Positions 7,640-12,098 of a stretch of 12,098 nucleotides of DNA are shown one piece after another. The notes beneath the pieces are model-generated. The model saw only the letters and a program-made list of their open reading frames with translations. It ran no database searches and was not told the origin of the DNA. Made by a program: the position numbers and the translations under genes. This DNA is from an uncultured Mollicutes bacterium. Lineage in GTDB: Bacteria > Bacillota_I > Bacilli_A > RFN20 > CAG-826. The stretch covers positions 1-12,098 of the forward strand of contig CAMESA010000020.1 of NCBI GenBank assembly GCA_945935945.1, read 5' to 3'. Every line of letters starts with the position of its first letter. The first letter of the stretch is position 1.

Positions 7640-8252
7640 CTTCTTCTCCTCCTTTACGTAAAGCCATTACTGCTTTATAGTCTTTTTGGTTAACAAGTGC
7701 ATCATATGTTGCACGGATAACATTAATTTTTGTTCTAGAACCATGAACTTTTGAGTAAACGTTTTTAATACCTGAAAGTTCAATGACAGCTCTAACTGGA
7801 CCACCAGCGATAATTCCAGTACCTTCTGGTGCTGGTCTTAAGAAGACAGTTGTAGCACCGAATTTGCCAATAATTTCGTGTGGGATTGTGTTTCCTTTGA
7901 CGATTTTGACATCAACGACTTGTCTTTTTGCTTTTTCGACAGCCTTTTTGATTGCGTCTGGGACTTCACCGCTCTTACCAGTTCCAAATCCGAATTTACC
8001 TTTACCATTACCAATGACGACAAGAGCTGAGAATTTCATTCTCTTACCACCTTTGACAACTTTTGTAACTCTGTTGATTTGAACAACTCTTTCTTCGTAT
8101 TCTTTTACGACTTCTTTACGAGGTTGGCGTTGGAAATTCTTTTTGTTTTTGTTGAATCTTCTTTTGCCATCTTGTGCTTTTTCTTCTTTAGGAGCTGCTG
8201 CGTCTTTTGTTTCTTCAACTTTTTCTGCGACTATGTTTTTATTTTCTTCCAT
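7629..8252 (-). CDS. rpsE: Small-subunit ribosomal protein uS5 with long N-terminal extension
   Basis: 207 residues against about 166 in Bacillus. S5 shapes the mRNA entry channel with S3 and S4 and affects decoding accuracy. The conserved body starts near residue 53 with [19 protein letters not shown] and continues with [18 protein letters not shown] (77-94), [19 protein letters not shown] and [16 protein letters not shown]. The first roughly 50 residues are low-complexity: an acidic part ([16 protein letters not shown]) and then a basic, Asn/Gln-rich part ([17 protein letters not shown]), probably disordered. AAGGAGAAGGA directly upstream of the ATG at 8252 supports this start; there is no well-placed start near residue 45-50. 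Ends 11 bases into rplO. Confidence 0.97.
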   Translation of the reverse strand: MEENKNIVAEKVEETKDAAAPKEEKAQDGKRRFNKNKKNFQRQPRKEVVKEYEERVVQINRVTKVVKGGKRMKFSALVVIGNGKGKFGFGTGKSGEVPDAIKKAVEKAKRQVVDVKIVKGNTIPHEIIGKFGATTVFLRPAPEGTGIIAGGPVRAVIELSGIKNVYSKVHGSRTKINVIRATYDALVNQKDYKAVMALRKGGEEDVK

Positions 8253-8263
8253 TGTCCTTCTCC

Positions 8264-8620
8264 TTAGAATTTTAAGCCATTTTCACGAGCAGCTTCAGCA
8301 ACTGCTGCGACACGACCGTGATAAATGTATCCGCCTCTATCGAATACAACATTTTCAATTTTGAGAGCTAAACATTTTTTAGCAATGTCAGCACCGACGA
8401 GTTTTGCAGCTTCGATATTGTTACCGTGTTCTAATTTTAATGATTCACTAGAACTTGAGCAAAGTGTAATTCCTTTTGTATCATCGATAACTTGAACTTC
8501 AATGTTTTTGTTTGATCTATAAACACAAAGTCTAGGAGCTTGGCTTGTTCCACTAATCTTAGCGCGAACTCTTCTATGTCTTCTAAGTCTTTCTGCGTTT
8601 CTATCAACTTTATTTATCAT
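8264..8620 (-). CDS. rplR: Large-subunit ribosomal protein uL18
   Basis: 118 residues, near the family's 120. It binds 5S rRNA with L5 and helps dock it on the 50S central protuberance. The basic N-terminus is [20 protein letters not shown], followed by the core strand [19 protein letters not shown] (29-47), and the C-terminus [20 protein letters not shown] with final ENGLKF is a precise family match. Start supported by TAGGAGC upstream of the ATG. It sits 17 bases after rplF and 11 before rpsE, the standard spc order. Confidence 0.98.
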   Translation of the reverse strand: MINKVDRNAERLRRHRRVRAKISGTSQAPRLCVYRSNKNIEVQVIDDTKGITLCSSSSESLKLEHGNNIEAAKLVGADIAKKCLALKIENVVFDRGGYIYHGRVAAVAEAARENGLKF

Positions 8621-8637
8621 ATACTATCTAGCTCCTA

Positions 8638-9201
8638 TTATTTCTTACCAGCACGTTTTCCCTCTTTACGTAAGACATTTTCGCCAACGTAACGGATACC
8701 TTTTCCTTGATATGGTTCAGGTTTTCTGATTTCTCTAATTTGAGCAGCAACTTGACCGACTTTGAATTTATCGCTTCCAGATACTTCGATGAAACAGTTA
8801 ATATCTTTTGATTTTGTATCAATAACTTTGATAGTAACGCCATCCATTGGAGAAATTGTAACTGGATGTGAGTAACCGACATATAAAACAACATCTTTAC
8901 CCTTCATTTCAGCTCTATAACCAATACCGATAATTGCTAATTTTTTAACGAAGCCTTCGTGGCATCCTGTACAAGCGTTTTGAATTAATGCACGAATTGT
9001 ACCATGCATAGCTTTTACAGATTTAGTGTCGTTTACACGTGTAACTTTTAAGATACCATCATTAATTTCGACACCAAGGACTTTTGAATCAAATGCGATT
9101 TTGTCTTCACCAAATTTTCCTTTAATATCAACAAAACCTTCACCGATTGTTACATTTAATCCTTCTGGAATATGGATGAGTTTATTTCCTATACGTGACA
9201 T
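8638..9201 (-). CDS. rplF: Large-subunit ribosomal protein uL6
   Basis: 187 residues, slightly longer than the usual 178-180. It lies near the sarcin-ricin loop and the factor-binding site of the 50S subunit. Seen are MSRIGNKLIHIPEGLNVTI, the HGTIRALIQN segment (66-75), LAIIGIGYRAEMKGKDVVLY (88-107), GYSHPVTI and the C-terminal signature REIRKPEPYQGKGIRY with RKEGKRAGKK. An oddity is NACTGCHEGF at 75-84, where the two Cys (C77, C80) stand at positions I expect to be hydrophobic in Bacillus (NMVEGVSKGY). A third Cys is at 136. AGGAGG lies before the ATG. Spacing is 15 bases after rpsH. Confidence 0.97.
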   Translation of the reverse strand: MSRIGNKLIHIPEGLNVTIGEGFVDIKGKFGEDKIAFDSKVLGVEINDGILKVTRVNDTKSVKAMHGTIRALIQNACTGCHEGFVKKLAIIGIGYRAEMKGKDVVLYVGYSHPVTISPMDGVTIKVIDTKSKDINCFIEVSGSDKFKVGQVAAQIREIRKPEPYQGKGIRYVGENVLRKEGKRAGKK

Positions 9202-9216
9202 AAATCTATCCTCCTA

Positions 9217-9615
9217 TTACCATACGAAGCAAATGACTTCACCACCGACATTTTGAGCTCTACAAGCTTTATCAGTAAGAAGACCTTTACTTGTTGAAAT
9301 AATTGCAATTCCAAGACCTTTAAGAACGTAAGGGACATGTTTACTGTCTGTTGTAACTCTTAATCCTGGTTTTGAAATTCTCTTTAAACCGGAAATGACT
9401 TTTTCGCCTGTTGGGCCGTATTTTAATACGATTGAAAGAGTTTTCTTTCCAGTTTTATCTTTTGTTTCTTTATAACTTGTAATGAATCCTTCGCTTAGTA
9501 AGATTTTTGCGATCCCAACTTTCATAGTTGATGAAGGCATAGAAACTGTTTCATGATGTAAAGCATTAGCGTTTCTAATTCTTGTAAGCATATCTGCTAT
9601 TGGATCTTGATGCAT
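9217..9615 (-). CDS. rpsH: Small-subunit ribosomal protein uS8
   Basis: 132 residues, the family's standard length. It binds helix 21 of 16S rRNA early in 30S assembly and in some bacteria represses the spc operon. The N-terminal [20 protein letters not shown] is canonical. Later blocks are [11 protein letters not shown] (39-49), [31 protein letters not shown] and the C-terminal end [11 protein letters not shown]. Start is fixed by AGGAGG upstream of the ATG. It follows the zinc-type S14 gene after 16 bases. Confidence 0.98.
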   Translation of the reverse strand: MHQDPIADMLTRIRNANALHHETVSMPSSTMKVGIAKILLSEGFITSYKETKDKTGKKTLSIVLKYGPTGEKVISGLKRISKPGLRVTTDSKHVPYVLKGLGIAIISTSKGLLTDKACRAQNVGGEVICFVW

Positions 9616-9631
9616 CTTCTATTCCTCCTAA

Positions 9632-9817
9632 TTACCATGATGATTTTTTCATGCCTGGGATTTCACCCTTATAAGCAAGTTCACGAATACAAACTCTACA
9701 AAGACCGAATTTTGAATAAACACTGTGTGGTCTACCACATCTTGCGCAACGTGTATATTCTCTGACTTTGAACTTTTGTGGTCTTGATTGTTTAACCTTT
9801 AAACTAGTTTTTGCCAT
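9632..9817 (-). CDS. rpsZ: Small-subunit ribosomal protein uS14, zinc-binding type Z
   Basis: 61 residues, the short zinc-containing S14 of Gram-positive bacteria, located in the 30S head. The four zinc ligands are C24, C27, C40 and C43 (CARC and CRVC). The family ending [19 protein letters not shown] is exact. The longer zinc-free S14 found in many bacteria lacks these Cys. The ATG has AGAGGAT upstream, slightly weaker than in the neighbouring genes. It lies between rplE (14-base gap) and rpsH (16-base gap), its normal place. It is also called rpsN1 or rpsN in some annotations. Confidence 0.98.
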   Translation of the reverse strand: MAKTSLKVKQSRPQKFKVREYTRCARCGRPHSVYSKFGLCRVCIRELAYKGEIPGMKKSSW

Positions 9818-9831
9818 ACTGTTATCCTCTA

Positions 9832-10428
9832 TTATTTATTGAAAGGCATACCTAACTCTTTTAATAGAGCGTAAGCTTCTTCATCTGTATTAGCTGTAGT
9901 GACAATTGTAATGTCCATACCTCTAACCTTTTGAACCTTATCATAATTGATTTCAGGGAAAATTAATTGTTCTTTAATTCCTAAAGTATAATTTCCTCTG
10001 CCATCAAATGAGTTTTTACTAACACCACGGAAGTCTCTAACTCTTGGGAGAGAGATTGAAACTAACTTATCGAAGAATTCATACATTCTGACTCCTCTTA
10101 AAGTTACTTTACATCCGATTGGTTCGCCTTCTCTTAATTTAAAGGTTGCGATACTCTTTTTAGCCTTAGTGATGACTGGTTTTTGACCAGTAATAAGTGC
10201 TAATTCTTCAACAGCTTCTTCAATTCTCTTTTTGTCTTGAGTTGCATCACCAACACCAATATTGATTGTGATTTTTTCAAGATGTGGAACTTGCATAATT
10301 GAAGTGTATTCGAATTGCTTCATTAATTTTGGAGCAATTTCCTTTTTGAAAGATTCAATTAATCTTGTTGTACTAGGAGCTTTATGACTAGCTGTTTCAG
10401 TTTTTGTTGTTTTCTTTGTTTCTGCCAT
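9832..10428 (-). CDS. rplE: Large-subunit ribosomal protein uL5 with N-terminal extension
   Basis: 198 residues against about 179 in Bacillus. It binds 5S rRNA together with L18 and contacts the P-site tRNA elbow. The conserved body begins at about residue 23 ([19 protein letters not shown]) and continues with [19 protein letters not shown], the [20 protein letters not shown] block, [33 protein letters not shown] and [13 protein letters not shown]. The first 20 or so residues are a Lys/Thr-rich, probably disordered tail ([16 protein letters not shown]). AAAGGAGAA right before the ATG at 10428 supports the extended start, and that Shine-Dalgarno overlaps the rplX stop codon region. The gap to rplX is 11 bases. 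Confidence 0.97.
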   Translation of the reverse strand: MAETKKTTKTETASHKAPSTTRLIESFKKEIAPKLMKQFEYTSIMQVPHLEKITINIGVGDATQDKKRIEEAVEELALITGQKPVITKAKKSIATFKLREGEPIGCKVTLRGVRMYEFFDKLVSISLPRVRDFRGVSKNSFDGRGNYTLGIKEQLIFPEINYDKVQKVRGMDITIVTTANTDEEAYALLKELGMPFNK

Positions 10429-10439
10429 AACTTTCTCCT

Positions 10440-10751
10440 TTATTTAACTTCCTTCTTTGAAGATTTCATAAATCTTACTTTTTTACCATTTTTATCTTCT
10501 TTATATCCAAGTCTTGTTCCTTTTTTTGATTTTTCATCATAGAACATGACATTTGAAGCATCGATTGGTGCAAAGATTTCTTGAATACTTCCTTCAGGAT
10601 TCATTTGATTTGGTTTTACATGTTTTTTGCAAACATTAACACCATCAACGATAACTCTGTTTTCTTTTGGAAATACTTTTTGGATTGTTCCAATGCTTCC
10701 CTTGTTCTTACCAGAGATAACGATTACTTTATCACCTTTTTTAAGTTTCAT
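10440..10751 (-). CDS. rplX: Large-subunit ribosomal protein uL24
   Basis: 103 residues, as in Bacillus. L24 is an assembly initiator that binds the 5' part of 23S rRNA. The N-terminal KOW motif is clear: [20 protein letters not shown] (4-23), then [20 protein letters not shown] and [18 protein letters not shown], which are family hallmarks. The C-terminal part is basic ([15 protein letters not shown]). AAGGAGGT precedes the ATG. It stands 15 bases after rplN and 11 before rplE, the standard order. Confidence 0.98.
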   Translation of the reverse strand: MKLKKGDKVIVISGKNKGSIGTIQKVFPKENRVIVDGVNVCKKHVKPNQMNPEGSIQEIFAPIDASNVMFYDEKSKKGTRLGYKEDKNGKKVRFMKSSKKEVK

Positions 10752-10766
10752 ATTTTCTTTACCTCC

Positions 10767-11141
10767 TTATAAGACTTCAGGAGCAAGAGAAACGATTTTC
10801 ATAAAAGTTTCACCTTTTTCTCTTAATTCTCTTGCGACTGGTCCGAATACACGAGTTCCGACTGGTGTCTTATCTTCATTAATAATAACGCATGCATTAT
10901 CATCAAATCTGATTGTTGAACCATCTTTTCTTTCAAGTGGATAACTTGTTCTGACAATAACTGCTTTGACAACGCTACCTTTTTTAACTTTTCCATTTGG
11001 GATAGCATCTTTTACAGCACATTGAACAATGTCACCGACTGAACAACTTTTTCTGTGGCTTCCGCCATAGATTCTGAATACTCTAACTGAACGAGCACCG
11101 CTATTATCAGCAACAACTAAATTTGTTTCTGTTTGTATCAT
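10767..11141 (-). CDS. rplN: Large-subunit ribosomal protein uL14
   Basis: 124 residues, close to the family's 122. It forms an intersubunit bridge with 16S helix 14 and is the site where the silencing factor RsfS binds. The N-terminus [20 protein letters not shown], then [39 protein letters not shown] and the C-terminal [22 protein letters not shown] region (here with [15 protein letters not shown]) are canonical. The ribosome binding site GGAGG lies inside the last codons of rpsQ, and only 2 bases separate the genes. Confidence 0.98.
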   Translation of the reverse strand: MIQTETNLVVADNSGARSVRVFRIYGGSHRKSCSVGDIVQCAVKDAIPNGKVKKGSVVKAVIVRTSYPLERKDGSTIRFDDNACVIINEDKTPVGTRVFGPVARELREKGETFMKIVSLAPEVL

Positions 11142-11143
11142 AA

Positions 11144-11461
11144 TTATTCGGCCTCCTTCTCTTCTTCATGGAGAACTTCTTTGAGTTCTTCGCTTTCAAT
11201 AACTTTAATGCTTTCAAGAGCTTTTTGATCTACTGAAATAAGTACGAATCTCTTTAAAGCACTAAGTGGTCTGCATTCTTCGATTGTAACGACATCTCCA
11301 ACATGTGCGATTTCGTTTTCATCGTGCGCATAATATTTATTTCTGAATTGAACTCTCTTTTTATATTTTGGGTGTTTTCTATAACCTTCCATTTGGACGA
11401 CAATTGTTTTTGCGCTCTTGTCGCTAACAACTACACCTGTAATTCTTTTCTTGTGATCCAT
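11144..11461 (-). CDS. rpsQ: Small-subunit ribosomal protein uS17 with acidic C-terminal tail
   Basis: 105 residues against about 87 in Bacillus. S17 is an OB-fold protein and a primary binder of 16S rRNA in the 30S body. The body (1-78) is canonical: [60 protein letters not shown] and [11 protein letters not shown]. Residues about 79-105 are an added tail rich in Glu ([18 protein letters not shown]) that could form a charged helix. Its codons carry the rplN Shine-Dalgarno. The ATG has AAGGAAGG upstream, inside rpmC, and the gap to rpmC is 2 bases. Confidence 0.97.
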   Translation of the reverse strand: MDHKKRITGVVVSDKSAKTIVVQMEGYRKHPKYKKRVQFRNKYYAHDENEIAHVGDVVTIEECRPLSALKRFVLISVDQKALESIKVIESEELKEVLHEEEKEAE

Positions 11462-11463
11462 AA

Positions 11464-11673
11464 TTAGTTGCCTTCCTTATTCATACCGAGTTCTCTTTCT
11501 CTTAAGACTGTGTAGATACGAGCGATGTCTTTTCTAATTCTCTTAAGTTCGAGCATGTTATCAAGATTACCAACGGCTTTCTTTCTTCTTAAATTGAATA
11601 ATTGTTCTTTGAGGGAATAAACTTGATTATTTAATTCTTCAGTAGATAATTCTCTAACTTCTTTAATCTTCAT
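11464..11673 (-). CDS. rpmC: Large-subunit ribosomal protein uL29
   Basis: 69 residues, a small helical protein near the exit tunnel of the 50S subunit, close to L23 and a docking area for trigger factor and SRP. The two-helix pattern is seen: MKIKEVRELSTEELNNQVYS, LKEQLFNLRRKKAVGNLDNM and LKRIRKDIARIYTVLRERE. AGAGGAG lies upstream of the ATG, in the end of rplP. It starts 3 bases after the rplP stop. Its own C-terminus (MNKEGN) overlaps the rpsQ ribosome binding site. Confidence 0.98.
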   Translation of the reverse strand: MKIKEVRELSTEELNNQVYSLKEQLFNLRRKKAVGNLDNMLELKRIRKDIARIYTVLRERELGMNKEGN

Positions 11674-11676
11674 AAA

Positions 11677-12093
11677 CTACTTTGTCTCCTCTTTACTTAC
11701 AATTCTTGTACGGAGTGGTAATTTATAGCTAGCTTGACGTAATGCTTCAACTGCTATATCTTTTGGTACTCCGCCAATTTCAAACATAACTCTATTCTTT
11801 TTAACGACTGCAACCCAGTATTCTGGACTACCTTTACCAGAACCCATACGAACTTCAGCTGGTTTTTTGGTTTTAGCTAAGTGTGGGAAGATTCTGATAT
11901 AAATTTTTCCTTCACGTTTTGTGTAACGTGATAAGACAATTCTGCAAGCCTCGATTTGTCTATCGGAGACCCAGTTTCCACTTGTTGCTTGGAGACCATA
12001 TTCACCAAATGCAACAGTATTACCACCTTTAGATAATCCTTCATATCTAATAATATGAGGACGTCTGTATTTAACTCTCTTTGGTTGTAACAT
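11677..12093 (-). CDS. rplP: Large-subunit ribosomal protein uL16
   Basis: 138 residues. L16 sits near the peptidyl-transferase centre and A-site tRNA. Canonical stretches are [60 protein letters not shown] and [20 protein letters not shown], followed by [16 protein letters not shown]. The MGxGKGxPE motif is intact. It ends in TAG. Only five bases lie upstream in the window; they read TAGTT just before the ATG, which could be the stop codon of rpsC (S3), the expected upstream gene, but its coding sequence is outside the window. The ribosome binding site also falls outside. Confidence 0.98.
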   Translation of the reverse strand: MLQPKRVKYRRPHIIRYEGLSKGGNTVAFGEYGLQATSGNWVSDRQIEACRIVLSRYTKREGKIYIRIFPHLAKTKKPAEVRMGSGKGSPEYWVAVVKKNRVMFEIGGVPKDIAVEALRQASYKLPLRTRIVSKEETK

Positions 12094-12098
12094 AACTA

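Noticed and set aside
7783..8364. Plus-strand open frames opposite rpsE and rplR
   Set aside because: They are antisense shadows of well-conserved genes, with hydrophobic composition produced by complementing Lys/Glu codons.
8628..8894. 88-residue open frame overlapping rplF on the same strand
   Set aside because: It is an alternative frame of rplF, has no ribosome binding site of note and no family resemblance.
9832..10767. Possible S8-type autoregulatory RNA element near rplX-rplE
   Set aside because: I looked for a helix-21-like structure in the short gaps and found nothing convincing by eye; the gaps are only 11-15 bases.
1..12098. CRISPR arrays, tRNA or rRNA genes, insertion sequences, toxin-antitoxin or phage genes
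   Set aside because: No direct-repeat arrays, transposase motifs or RNA gene signatures were seen; the window is filled by the operon and one protease gene.

Overview
The window is almost entirely a conserved bacterial translation operon read on the minus strand, followed by one accessory gene. The DNA is AT-rich. The gene order L16-L29-S17-L14-L24-L5-S14(Zn)-S8-L6-L18-S5-L15-SecY-Adk-Map-IF1-L36-S13-S11-RpoA-L17, the short 61-residue zinc-type S14, the zinc-lid adenylate kinase and the lack of rpsD between rpsK and rpoA all point to a Firmicutes/Bacilli-type organism. A relative of the Erysipelotrichia/Mollicutes side of that group is a reasonable inference, because L30 is missing and AT content is high. 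The sequence alone does not name a genus. Trp is read from TGG wherever I checked and no gene is broken by in-frame TGA, so the standard code appears to be kept, although none of the 22 genes ends in TGA.

Layout, in transcription order from high to low coordinates. Positions 12093-7196 hold the distal S10 and the spc ribosomal protein genes (rplP, rpmC, rpsQ, rplN, rplX, rplE, rpsZ, rpsH, rplF, rplR, rpsE, rplO), packed with gaps of 2-17 bases. rplO starts inside the end of rpsE, exactly where rpmD (L30) would normally lie. Positions 7164-4390 hold secY, adk and map. Positions 4389-1827 hold infA, rpmJ (only 37 codons), rpsM, rpsK, rpoA and rplQ. A 10-bp perfect hairpin at 1778-1801 follows rplQ and probably ends or attenuates the operon. 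Positions 1725-4 hold a lipoprotein metalloprotease of the M6 (immune inhibitor A) type, with a possible promoter of its own.

Together the operon supplies subunits of both ribosomal subunits, the RNA polymerase alpha subunit, initiation factor 1, the Sec channel that exports proteins, the methionine aminopeptidase that trims them, and adenylate kinase for nucleotide balance. The downstream protease would be exported through Sec and lipid-anchored outside the membrane, and is probably not part of the translation programme.

I do not see a new multi-gene system here. The points worth a second look are the M6-like lipoprotein, the absence of L30, the lineage-specific tails on S5, L5 and S17, the atypical N-terminus of L17, and the missing basic tail of SecY.
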